From Acanthosepion pharaonis (lineage: Eukaryota; Mollusca; Cephalopoda; Sepiida; Sepiidae), in contig CAHIKZ030005436.1 of assembly GCA_903632075.3 (NCBI GenBank), positions 1,345,001 to 1,409,000 of the forward strand: 64,000 bases of DNA. The letters are read 5' to 3'. The translations under genes were made by a program, and so were the position numbers. The notes below the pieces were generated by a model. It made no database searches. It was not told the DNA's origin and worked only from the letters and a program-made list of their open reading frames with translations. Below, piece by piece: positions 49,195 through 60,354 of this stretch (position 1 is its first letter; the number at the start of each line of letters is the position of its first letter).

Positions 49195-49735
49195 GCTTAT
49201 GTGAGATTCAAAGATGGACTGGGATGCCCAAGGATGCATTCCAAAAGCTGGGCAGAGTACTGCCAGATGAGAGGATTTCTTTGGTGACCAAGAAAAGAAT
49301 ACTGAGCTGCTACATGACATCTGTCCACCAATACAGCAGCAAATGTTGGGGCAGTTTCCTCAAAGATGAAGAAGAGACTTGAGGCAGCGGAGATGTGGTT
49401 CTATAGAAGGATGCTAAGGATATCATGGAATGAGCGCATGAGCAACAATGATGTGTCGAACAGGATGTAAACAAGGAGGAAGCTTATACTTAAAATTTCT
49501 GGGACACATAATGAGGAAGGTGGGCCAGAGAATCTGATACTCACAGGCCAAATAGACGGCAAAAGAGACAAGGGAAAGCAACATGACATACCTGGCGGGC
49601 TTAAGCAAGTGGATGGCAGAACATGTTCTAGGGGATTTGGCAGAGGCACAAAACATTGAGATCCACAAGGGAATGAGGGAAGTGGAGACATGATCACCTA
49701 CATCCTGAAATGACATGGCACATTAAAAGAAAGAA
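49195..49735 (+). pseudogene. LINE ORF2 C-terminal fragment
   Basis: Shifting plus-strand frames give DAFQKLGRVLPDERIS-like and TKKRILSCYMTS-like peptides. These are followed by KKRLEAAEMWFYRRMLRISW, SNNDV, LTGQIDGKRDKGKQ and a closing WQNMF-like stretch. This is the usual order at the C terminus of certain animal LINE proteins (region after the reverse transcriptase: FYRRMLRI.W, then LTGKI.GKR.RG). At least four frame changes and stops make it a dead copy. It interrupts the array. The same DAFQKL-type start appears at 59425-59450, so both belong to one LINE family. Confidence 0.75.
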
Positions 49736-49973
49736 TATGCTTATGTGTCTGTAGCAAAAGGAAGAAAATATACTCCCCTGTTTAATCTGTTCAGGGAATG
49801 AAGGAAATGGTCAGTGTCATAAAAAGGTGGAAAATTACTTACCTGTCAGTCAAAAAAATGAAAATACACTTGCATATTTAATCACTTTAGGGAATGAGAA
49901 AGATACTCAATATCTGAGTGTGTTATAAATATGTGAAAAAGGAAGAAATATACTTACCTATTACAGATAATTA
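49736..49973 (-). repeat. diverged array units
   Basis: Units of 60-110 bp with TACTCCCC, TTACTTACCTG and TATACTTACC (plus strand). They continue the array between two insertions. Confidence 0.7.
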
Positions 49974-50131
49974 CCTGGCACAGGGCTCTGTCCCGCTGTG
50001 TCGGTAGTATCCCAGCTATGACTAGCTTAGGCCAGCTATGACCAGCGGCCTGAGTGAAAACAGGTGGGTCCTCACATTAAAAACTAACCTTGTGTCACAA
50101 CCTAACTCAGTGGGGGTTTGAGTAGATCTCT
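49974..50131. mobile_element. short GC-richer insertion with 13-bp flanking repeat
   Basis: About 145 bp beginning near GGCACAGGGCTCTGTCCC and containing two AGCTATGACYAGC words. The array phrase TTACCTATTACAG occurs just before and just after it, consistent with a target duplication of a LINE-mobilised SINE, though the array itself repeats similar words. Family unknown. Confidence 0.5.
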
Positions 50132-51185
50132 ATTTACCTATTACAGGTGGAGAGAAGATATACTTACCTTTTATATAATATGTTATAAAAAGGGAAAAAA
50201 AGAAATATACTTACCTCTCAGGGGTGGAAGGAAAATATACTTACCTTTTTTTAATATCTTCAGGGATGAAAGAAATGGTCAAAGTCAGATAATATGTCAT
50301 AAAAAGGGGAAAAAAGAAAATACACTTACCTGTCTGGGATGGAAGGAAAATATACTTACCTATCAGGTTTCAAGGAAAATATACTTGCCCTTTTTAATCT
50401 ATTCACAGATGAAGAAAAAAGTTAAATGCCTGATACCCATGAAAAGAGGAAAAAAACAAATATACTTACATTACAGGTGTGAAAAATATATACTTACCTT
50501 TTTTAATGCCTTCAAGGTAAAAGGAAATGGTTAAAGCCAGATAGTAGATCATGAATATGGGAAAAAGAAATATATGTAACTATCAGGGATGAAAGAAAAA
50601 TATGCATACATTTTAATCTTTTCAAGGAATGAAGAAATGGTCAATGTCTTATAGTATGTCATAAAAAGAATGGGCAAAAAGAAATATACTTACCTATCAA
50701 GTTAAGAGAGAAAATTTACTTACCCTTTTTAACCCCTTCAAGATATGAAGGAAATGGTCAAAGTCAGATAATGTGTCATAAAAGATTTATACTTACCTAT
50801 CTTATTTGAAATGAAAATATACTTACGTATCAGGAGTGATATACTTAACTATCACCTGTGGAAAGAAAATATACTTACGTTTTTTAACCTCTTCAGGGAT
50901 GAAGGAAATAGTCAATAGAATAGTCTGTCATAAAAAGAGAGAAAAATAGAAAAATAATTACCTATCAGGAGTGAAAGGAAAATAAACTTATCTTTTTTAT
51001 CTATGTAGGATGTGAAGGAAATGTTCAAAATTAGTATATCATAAAGTGGAAAATGAAATATACTTATCTCTCAGGTGTGAAAGGAAAATATGCTGAAATC
51101 CGAGGGGTAGAAAAAAATATAGTATGTCATAAAAATTGGAGAAATTAAAATTTATCACTCCATGGACAAGGAAAAATATACTTAT
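50132..51185 (-). repeat. array of splice-site-like units, 50-110 bp
   Basis: Alternates exon-like units (minus: GACATATTATCTGACTTTGA followed by CCATTTCTTTCATC and a GAAGATATTAAAAAAAG end) and short donor cassettes. This is the fullest version of the exon-like unit, showing the ACCATTTC block that the 68-bp satellite has lost. Confidence 0.8.
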
Positions 51186-52290
51186 GTTTTTAATCATTTC
51201 ATAGGACAGAGTAATTACTTGTATATTGTTTGTAATTATACTATAAATATGTATTGTCACTAATTTTTTTTTATATAAAATTAGTAGTTTTTTTACTATA
51301 AAAATATACTTTTATACTTAAAGTGTTTAAGGGTTTACTATGTTGTGTTCACTAAAATATCAAATACAATATTTATAAACCAATCACATTAAATAAAATG
51401 CTTACATCTTAAAACACACCAGCAAAACCATAAAACACAAATCAGAAAGTTTGTTATATTCATCATGATTTAGGTAGATACTGCCAAAATATCATGTGGA
51501 CATAGAAGACATGCCACATGGCTTATTAGGAACAATTAGAAATAAATAATTTAATTTTGGAGCCAATTTACTTACAAAAACTGTTTAAAAAACATGAAAT
51601 TTGGCTCCAAACAGAATACTCACAGTTGTCATCAAGGTCCACGCCACTCTTGCTTATGATCCTCATGACCTCATACTAAAAGTGACAGTACTGACAAACT
51701 TCAGAGACCATTTCAGACTACAGCAATACCACCAACAGTAAGAAATAATTTCTAACTATCGCTTATATCCTCTTTTCTGTGAAACATGTGTGGAATTTTT
51801 CACACATCACACATATTTCATTGTTTCTCACATATGTATACAAGCAGAATTTATATTTTATTTCAGAACTTTATTAACCTAAACAAAAAGACATTACTTT
51901 CCAATCTATAACCAACTGCTTGTATTGTCATTATATTAAATTAATATTAATTTATTGAAACTACATTGTCTTTTCTAATGAATTTCATTCTTTCAATGAA
52001 AATCATGATTTTTCTAAATGGCTGAATTATAAGCAACACCTGCAACAATATTTTATGTTACTTATTGAATCCTAATACTCCAAATTTTAAAATTCAACAA
52101 AAAACCAAGTAGAAAGATTCCTACAACTATTTAACTATAGCTAGGGCCCTAACAAGTGCTACCACACTAAATCAGATTGAACCTGGGAACAACAGCATTT
52201 AAGTAATTCCTCAAATCCTCCAATCTGCTAATCAGAGTCCTTACTGCCGGATGTAGTTTATTGTCATACCCTGGACTAACAAATTAGGAG
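51186..52290. repeat. copy 2 of duplicated block, split by 800 bp
   Basis: 51186-51340 matches 48777-48930, and 52138-52290 matches 48935-49110 (shared CCTAACA(A/G)GTGCTACCACA, CAATCTGC(C/T)AATCAGAG and GATGTAGTTTAT). The DNA between (51341-52137) is absent from copy 1. It holds a hairpin at 51555-51611 (TTTTGGAGCCAATTT against AAATTTGGCTCCAAA). It has no coding region or clear transposon ends. Confidence 0.65.
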
Positions 52291-55200
52291 TTAAATGAAA
52301 ATATACTTACTTTTTCAATATCTTTCAGTGGGATTAGGACATGATCCATCTCTGGTAGAATGTCATAAAAGCTGTTCAAAACAGAAAGGAGTGAATAGAA
52401 AATATTTTTACCTTTTTAATTACTTCAGGTGATGAAGAAAACATCTGATAATATATCATAAAAATGAGAAAAATAAATAAACTTACCACACATGGGCAAA
52501 AGGAAAATATACTCAGCTGAGAAGGTAAAATATATCTATCATTTCAATCTCTTCAGGATTTGAAGGAAATGGTCAAAGTCTAATAGTACGTCATAAAAAG
52601 TGGAGAAAATAGAAACGTACTTAATTATCAGTGGTGAAAGGAATATGTACATACCTTCATAATCTCAGAAGACATTGAAGAATTGGTAAAGTGTCAGATA
52701 CTATGTCATAAAATGGTGGAAAATAGAAATATACTTACCTCTCAATGTTAAAAAGAAAAATATACTTTTTAATCACATGAGAATCAGGGAAATGGTCAAA
52801 ATCAATATATCATAAAAATGAGGACAAAAAGTTCCGAGAGATGAAAGGTAAATATACTGATCTTTTTCATGTAGTCATTAAATGAAATAGTCAAACTTGA
52901 TAGCATGTCATAAAAAAGGGAAGAATAGAAAAATAACTATCAAGAAGCATATTAGTCTGGGGATTAAGAAACAAATCACAAGTCTGACTGTATGTTACAA
53001 TTGGATGGAATAAAGAAATATACTTACCTATTAAGCCTAAAAGGAAATATACTTAAATTTCTACGTTTTCGGGGGATTAAGGAACTTGATACAAGTCTGA
53101 TTGTGTGTCACACCTAGATTGAATAAAGGAACATACTTACCTATTAAGGTTGAAAGGAAAATATACATACCTTTCTAATTCTTTTGGGGGTTTAAGGAAC
53201 TTGTCACAAGTCTGATGGTATGTCACAACCTAGATGGCATAAAGAAATATAATATACTTAAATTTATATTCTTTTTGGGGATTAATGAAGTGGTCACAAG
53301 ACTGACATTTATGTCTCAATTAGATGGAATAAGAAATACCTACCACCTATTGAGGCTGAAAGGAAAATATACTCAATTTTCTAGTTTTTCAAGGATTAAG
53401 AAACAGGTCAAAATCACATTGTATTTCACAATTAGATGGAATAAAGAAATATACTTACCTATTAAGCCTAAAAGAAAATATACTTACATTTGTAGCTTTT
53501 TGGGAGGATTAAGAAACTGGTCACAAGTCTGATTGTATATCACAGCTAGATGGAATAAAGAAATATACTTAACTATTAAGGCTGAAAGGAAAATATACTT
53601 TCCAGTTCTTTTGGCATAGAAAAACTTGTCTCAAATGTGATTGCACGTCACAACTAGATGGTATAAAGAAATATACTTACATTTCTAGTTCTTTTCGGGG
53701 ATAAGACACTGGCCACAAGTCTGATTATATGTCACAAGTAGATGGAATAAAGAAACATACTTACCTATTAAAACTGAAAGGAAGATATATTACTTCTCTA
53801 GTTCTTTCATGGTATTAAGGAACTTGTTAAAAGTCTGATTCTTTATCCCAACTAGATGGAATAAAGAAGTATACTTACCTATTAAGGCTGAAAGAAAAGA
53901 TACTAATCTTACTAGTTGTTTTGGAGGATAAAGGGACTGGTCACAAGTCTGATTGTATATCACAAGTAGATGGTAGAAAGAAATATACTTACTTTCTAGC
54001 TCCTTCAGAGGATAAAGGATAAAGGAACTGCTCAAATATGAGTGTATGTCACAACTACATGGAATAAAGTAATATGCTTACCTATTAAACCTGAAATGAA
54101 AATATACTTACCTTCTGAGCTCTTTTGGGACATTAAGGAATTGGTCACAAGCCTGACTGTATCTCATAACTAAATGGAATAAAGAAATATACTTACCTTT
54201 CAAGACTAAGGAAAATACAATTACCTTTCTAGTTCTTTCAGTGGATAAAGGAAGTGGTTACAAGTTTGATTGTCTGTTACAACTTAGAAATATACTTGAC
54301 TATTTAGGCTGAAAGGAAAATATACTTACCTTTCCAGCTTCTTTGGGGGATTAAGGAACTGTTTACTAGTCTGATCGTATGTGACAACTAGATATAATAA
54401 AGAAGATATACTGATCTTTCAAATTCTTTTATGGGATAAATAATAAATGCAGAGCTGGTGGGGGATCAACGGCCAATCCCCCCCCCAACTACCAACAGTG
54501 GACTTGGGAGGCTTGCTTTCAATAAAATTAAAAACAACAGGAGAAAGAAACGGCTAAACAATTCCATATTCGGAATAGCAAGAAATTTGGCCAACTAGAT
54601 CATGAGAATACTCACAACTAGCTGGAATAAAGTAATATACTTACCTAATTAGACTTCAAGGAAAATATACCTAACTTTCTAGTTATTTGGGGGGATAATG
54701 TTGTAAGTGTTTACATGTTTGATTGTCTGTTACAGCTAGATGGAATAAAGAAATATACTTACCTATTTAGACTGAAAGGAAATATACTTTCGAGCTTTTC
54801 GGGGAATTAAGGAACTGATCAGAAGTCTGATTATATGTGACAACTTCATTTAATAAAAAAATATACTCATCTTTCGAATTTTTTCGATGGATAAATAACT
54901 CGTCACAAGTCTAATTGTATATCACAACTAGATGGAACAAAGAAATATACTTACCTATTTAGTCTGAAAAAAATATACTTAACTTTCTATTTCTTTTCGG
55001 GGATTAATGAACTGGTACCAAGTTTGAAAGTATGTAACCATTTAAACAAATAAATAAATAAATATACTTACCTATTAAGAATGAAAAGAAAATATACTTA
55101 CCTTTCTATTTCTTTTAGGGGATTAATGAACTGGTCGCAAGTCTTATTGTATGTCACAAACAGATGCAATGTAGAAATATTCTTACATTTCCAGTTCCTT

Positions 55201-57350
55201 TGGGGGATTAAAGATCTCACCAAAAGTCTGATTTTATATCAAAATTAGATGGAACGAAGAAATAGACTTAACTATTATTCTCGAAAGGAAAATTTACTTA
55301 CGTTTATAATCTCTTCTAGGCATTAAGCAACATGTCACAAGTCTTATTTTATGTCATAAGTAGATCCAATATAGAAATATACTTGCCTTTGTAGTTTATT
55401 CATGGTATTAAGGAACTGGTCAGAAGTCTGATTGTATCTCACAAAGAGATGGAATAAAGAAATATAATTACCTATTAATTCTGAAACGAAAATATACCTG
55501 CCTCTCTAATTTTTTTTTTTTTGAGGTGGGGGTGATTAAGGAACTGGTCATAAGCCTGATCATATGTGACAAATAGATGTAATAAAGGAATATACATAAC
55601 TACTTAGGCTGAAAGGAAAATATACTTACATTTCTAGTATCTTTGAGGGATAGAGGAACTTGTTACAAGTCTGATTGTATGTGAGAACTAGATGGAATAA
55701 AGAAATATACTTACCTATTAAGCCTGAAAGGAAAATATACTTACCTTTCTACTTCTTTCAGGGGATTAATTAACTGGTAACAAGTCTGAGAGTATTTAAT
55801 CATTTAAAGATAAAGATTTATATACATCCCTATTAATACTGAAAGGAAATATACTTAAATTTGTAGTTTTTTTTTTCTTACCCATATATTCGTTTATGGG
55901 GATGAAGGAAATGGCCACAAGTCTGTATGTATGTCACCATTTTAAGACATATACTTACCTATAAGCCTGAAAGGAAACATACCTGTCTAGTTTTTTGTGG
56001 GGATGGGGATCAGATTATATGTCACAAAACTGGTAAAGAAATATAAGTCTAAGGGAAAATTATATGTCATAATTTGGGGAGGGGCATTAAGGAAAATAGA
56101 TGGAATAAAGAAAAATACCTCTTACTGAAGACGGACAGGCAAGTTTAAGATACTTCAAAACTAGATGGAATGATATTAAGACGGACAGGCAAATATACTT
56201 AACTTGATATTCTTTTTTGGGATAAAGGAAGTGTTCTCAAGTCTGATCGTATGTCACAATGTAATATACATATCTATTAAGGCTGAAAGGAAAATATACG
56301 TACCTTTCTCGTACTCCTGGAGGATTAAGGGACATCTCAACACGTGAATATATGTAACCATTTGCAGAAATAAAAAAATATACTTACTATTAAGACTGAA
56401 ATTATAATATACTTACTGTTATATTCTTTTTTTGATGATTTAGAAACTAGTCACAAGTCTGACTCTACATCACAAGTAGATGCAATAAAGAAATATGTAT
56501 ATATATACTAACGCTGAAAGGAAAGATATAATCTCACCTTTGCAGGTTTTTGATAGGATTTAGGAACTGGTCACAAGTCTGATTGAATTTCACAAGAAGA
56601 TGGAATAAAGAAATATATTTACCTATTAACACTGAAAGGAAAATAACTTCCTAGTTTTTTCGGGGGAGTAACGAAGTGGTCACAAGTCTGTATAACATCA
56701 CTAGATTAAATATAATTACCTATTAAGCCTGAAGGGAATGTATATACTTAATTTTCTATCTTTTTCGTGGGGGGGGTAAAGAACTGGTCACAAGTCTCAC
56801 TGTGTGTCACAATTAAATGGAATACAGATATATACTTATCTATTAAGCGTGAACCGAAAAATACTTACCTGTCTCGTCTTTTCAGGGGATTAAGGAACAG
56901 GTAACAAGTCTGTTTGCCTATCACAACTAGATGGAATAAAGAAATATACTTACCTATTAACGCTGAAAGTAAAAAAATACTTAGCCTGTAGTGATTTTTG
57001 GGATTAAGGAACTAGAGAGAAGTTTTATTGTATGACACCTGTAGATGAAATAAGAAATAATACTTGCCTATTAAGGCTGAATGGAAAATATACTTACCTC
57101 TATATTCTTTTTTGGAGATTAAAGAATTGATCACCAGTCTGATTGTATGTCATAATTAGAAGGAATAATGAAATATATCTACCTATTAAGACAAAATATA
57201 TTTACCTTTCTAATTTTTTCGGAGGATTAAGGAACTGGTCACAGTCTGATCATATATCACAAGTAGATGGAATAAGAAATATATTTACATATTAAAACTG
57301 GAAGGAAAATATACTTACGTTTATATTTTTTTTTTTTTGGTATTGAGGAA
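52291..57350 (-). repeat. composite array, roughly 116-bp unit
   Basis: The minus-strand unit runs: TTGTGACATACAATCAGACT, TGTGACCAGTTCCTTAATCC, CCCAAAAGAACTAGAAAG (58 nt, exon-like, open in one frame as TYNQTCDQFLNPPKELER); then donor GTAAGTATATTTTCC..., CAG; then a 9-nt word such as CCTTAATAG; then donor GTAAGTATATTTCTTT and ATTCCATCTAG as acceptor before the next unit. About 35-40 units by length. Units are 70-90 percent similar by eye. The region holds an unrelated insert at about 54435-54600. The 58-nt unit is not a multiple of three and the 9-nt word carries stops, so a continuous protein is not expected. Confidence 0.85.
54435..54600. other. unrelated insert in the composite array
   Basis: Contains GCTGGTGGGGGATCAACGGC, a C-run of nine and an A-rich CAATAAAATTAAAAACAACA segment. 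It resembles a 3' end of a retroposed element but has no recognisable family motif. Confidence 0.4.
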
Positions 57351-57351
57351 A

Positions 57352-58290
57352 TTGTGGGGGACTTCCACAACATTTATTTAATTTTGATGACGCCAAACTG
57401 ATGCGAAGAAAGGACAAGGCAAAGGTATCATTATATATAAAAATTGTATTCAACAATGTATACAATAAAGAACGTGTAAGAAAAAGCATGCAATGAGTAA
57501 GACGAGAGTTGTCTCTCTTTGACTATCATAGTCTATCAAAGTTCCCTGAAAAGAAAGAGTTAATAGTTTGTAATAAATGTTTTTTTAACAGTTTTGCTGT
57601 GCAAGAGGAAAAGTTATGCAAGTGTAAGGAATATGCAGTTTGTGAGTGTTGAGTGAGAAGATCAGCGCATAGCTTCAACTGTCGTGGTTTTCTGTGGCAG
57701 CTGAAGTCTCACAGTGTTTACTCGTTCCCCCACCAGAACGAGATGTGACACAATGTCGTTTTAAAGTGGGGACCCGAGCGCGTACACTCGGGCAAGGGAC
57801 AAAAATTCCCCACAGCCCCCGCAACCGTCGGTTGCGCTGGCCTCAGTGCGAGCACCTCTTCAGTATAATTTTCTCAGTTGCCCATCTGTCCTTTGACAGA
57901 GAAGCCCCTGAACGCACTCTGCCCAAAGACTGACGCAACTGAGAGATGATAAGCCATGCGAAATCCCTCCACGGACGAATTTATTTACACAGTGCAGGTG
58001 AAGTCACACTGGTGTGTCTACTCTTTTTTCTTGCTTTTTTAGTTGATCATTGGATCAGAAGTGCTGCACGGGAAGAATCACTCTTAACGTGTAGAGAATT
58101 GGTCGGCACTATCCAATCAGTGAATGAGCTTTGGGGAGGTTTCCAAAAGTGCACAAAATCTACTATACGAAAATACACCGATTTCAAAAGTGTCGCATAA
58201 GACAGTAGCGTCCATTTCTGTCCAATGAATGATTGTTATTGAAATTTGAATTTGTATAGGTATGTGTGTGTGATGATGATCGCTATAAAC
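57352..58290. other. CpG-rich insert of unknown class
   Basis: Array units stop at GAGGAAATTG and resume at GTCACACATCTGATT. Between them lie about 940 bp that are CpG-rich, unlike the rest of the window (57730-57990). A short hairpin GCAACCGTCGGTTGC lies near 57820. The left end reads TGTGGGGGACTTCC; on the minus strand this would be an LTR-like end (...CCCCCACA) preceded by AAATAAATG. A solo LTR in minus orientation is plausible but no target duplication was found. Two adjoining plus-strand frames of 79 and 84 codons (57694-57933, 57946-58200) have no recognised motif. Confidence 0.4.
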
Positions 58291-58860
58291 TCGTCACACA
58301 TCTGATTGTATGTCACCATTAGATGAAATAAAGAAATATTCGTACCTATAGACTGATTTTATGCAATAACACCGCAAAGACAAATGCATTAATCTTTACT
58401 GTTTTATTTTAATAGTTTTTTTTTAATCTTTTTTCTCAAAACAATCAACTTTCAGTGTTATGTATACCGCAAATAGTAATACAACGAAACACATTCTCAG
58501 TTTTTTGTCTTTATTGTAACCGCAATGAATGATTTGTTCATTATATACAGGAAAAATTTCTTACCTTTTAATTTCCTCCAGGTTTTTCTAAATTCAGTGA
58601 AAACTCCTGTTGTATGCTATCAGCCGGTAAAACAAAAAACAAATTTATTTCTTTTTTGTCTTGAATTGGTAAAAAGGAAACGGGAAAGTAAATTCGCTTA
58701 TTTCATCTATTTTGATCATTCTTGGAATGATAAATTTACTTATATGTTTCCCACAAAACAGGAAAAAAATCTGGTTACTTTCATACTTATAATTGTGAAA
58801 AATCTCATTGTATGCCCCAAATCTGGGTAAAAAAATAACTTAATTTCTCTTTGGTCTTTC
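58291..58860 (-). repeat. diverged exon-like units, high-coordinate edge of the array
   Basis: The minus strand has GGCTGATAG then CATACAACAGGAGTTTTCAC and an end AAATTAAAAG followed by donor GTAAGAAAT (about 58560-58625). A second unit begins with GGGGCATACAATGAG near 58810. They match the layout of units at 18.7-23 kb more than the homogenised ones, so old units frame the young satellite on both sides. Confidence 0.5.
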
Positions 58861-58869
58861 TTGAAACGG

Positions 58870-59455
58870 TGGAACTGGAATGTTTGATTATATATTCCAT
58901 TGTCATAGATTGCTCAAAAGCGTCCGATAAGATACACCACAAACATCTGTTGGAACTGCTCAGCAAATTTGACATAGGATATTTGAAACCAGAACCTATG
59001 CATATGCTGACAGAAAACAGCCTGCATACGTAATAGAAAATGAATTCGGTGAATAGACCAAAATAGAAAGGCGTGTAAGACAACGGTGCGTCTTCTCGCC
59101 AGACTTATTCATCCTATACAGTGAGCCGATTCTGAGATAATTAGATATCTTACCAGGATTCATTAGTGACGGTCACAATCTTGACACAAGATATGCTGAT
59201 ATAGTGTTAATGACAATCACGGAAAGAAAACTACAAAAAATCCTAAAAAAGTTAGCAAAGGAAAGCGAAAGAAGTGATTAAACATTAACTTCAAGATGAA
59301 TGAAAGCATGGTTGTTAGCAAAAAGATGAGCCTTAAGTGTGATTTTCAAAATGGAGATATCAAAATCAAACATGTACAAAAATGCGACACTGAAATCCAA
59401 ATGTGCAATTGGATAGTCAAATGAAGATGCATTCCAAAAACTCAGCAGAGTATTA
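58870..59455 (+). pseudogene. LINE reverse transcriptase fragment
   Basis: Plus-strand peptides in shifting frames: IDCSKASDKIHHKHLLELLS (usual form DxSKAFDxxxHxxLL, RT motif A region); RQRCVFSPDLFILYSEPILR (usual R-Q-G-C-x-L-S-P-x-L-F); then TRYADIVLM, the catalytic F/YADD box with the second aspartate changed to isoleucine (about 59190-59215); then a KLQKILKKLAKESER-like helix. The segment ends with DAFQKLSRVLRN, overlapping the start of the LINE fragment at 49195. Stops, frameshifts and the altered catalytic residue show it is dead. Confidence 0.8.
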
Positions 59456-59540
59456 AGAAATAATAATAATAATAATAATAAATTACTAGAAACAAGGAAA
59501 CGAGCGCTAAACGTATTACCTGTCCTCCTGTGTGCTGGGT
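59456..59540 (+). repeat. (AAT)n microsatellite and spacer
   Basis: AATAATAATAATAATAAT at about 59460-59480, a common microsatellite at the end of a LINE fragment. The rest has no recognisable feature. Confidence 0.7.
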
Positions 59541-59775
59541 AATCGTCTCAAATATGAAAAAGAAGCAATGAAAATGGTTAAATTGCAGATTAAGCCAGGG
59601 AAACCAATTGTAATGAAAATTTCCATTCTTGTGTAAATTTGCATAATTACTTCGAAAATAACAGTAAAAGTTTGCGAAAGAATACCGTTTAGGTTTTCTT
59701 ATTTCGGCCTTATTCGCATGTAGCCTGGTCGCCATTCTTGGAGTTGTTTATATACGTTTGTTACCGGCCTTTTTA
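59541..59775 (-). repeat. coding-like inverted repeat, left copy
   Basis: On the minus strand the copy reads CAAACGTATATAAACAACTC, then GAATGGCGACCAGGCTACAT, and encodes KPKRYSFANFYCYFRSNYAN followed by LHKNGNFHYNWFPWL. It is inverted with respect to 60355-60565, which encodes a closely related peptide. An open frame runs 59735 to 59442 on the minus strand (97 codons), beginning ATGGCGACCAGG. Confidence 0.65.
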
Positions 59776-60354
59776 TTGATTTTATTTTCTTACTATTCTT
59801 ACTGCGCTATTTGCGAAATTTAATCTAAAATGCGTAGGCTTTGCTGAATGCGCGAATTTTAAAGATAACCCAACAGGAAAACATTATTCTTAGTGTAAAA
59901 AATCATATTTGGTTAAAGAATTTAATCAAAAATTAAAAAAAAAAAAATTGTTGAAAAATTCGCTTTTACAATTTTGTGTTTTTGTAAAAGTGAAGCTTTA
60001 AATTAATTCTTAAATTGGTTTATTATGCAGAAAAGCAATTAAAAGCTTTTCTAATTAAATATAATGTCATGGGTAACTTTCCCCACCCCACAAAAGAGAT
60101 AGTGTCTTAAGAGTTCTTTTGGTTTGTAATTCTTTCTAACACATGTTCTTTCTTGTTGATAAATGTATTATTTCCCGTAAAAAATGTATTTTTAAAAAAA
60201 GGAAAACGTTTTTTGTCCTTTTAAGAACGTGCGATTTTTTTTTATCTGATGAAAATCATTGATTTGGAAATTCTTGTAAGAATAAAATTTACAATTCACG
60301 CATTGTGCAGTAATCAAGACAAGTGAAGCTTCTGCGCATTACTACCCAAAGCAA
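59776..60354. other. AT-rich spacer between inverted copies
   Basis: Contains A-runs and AAAGCTTTT-type words, no coding region. If the pair is one transposon, this is its interior (580 bp) and has no transposase. Confidence 0.5.

Noticed and set aside
18745..57350. A continuous multi-exon protein gene made of repeated exons
   Set aside because: Unit lengths (55, 58, 9 nt) are not multiples of three, subfamilies are open in different frames, and the main satellite has stops in all the frames I read. Exon-like origin is plausible, a present-day long protein is not.
57694..58200. Two adjoining plus-strand genes
   Set aside because: GC-richer DNA gives longer frames by chance; no motif, splice signal or homology was recognised.
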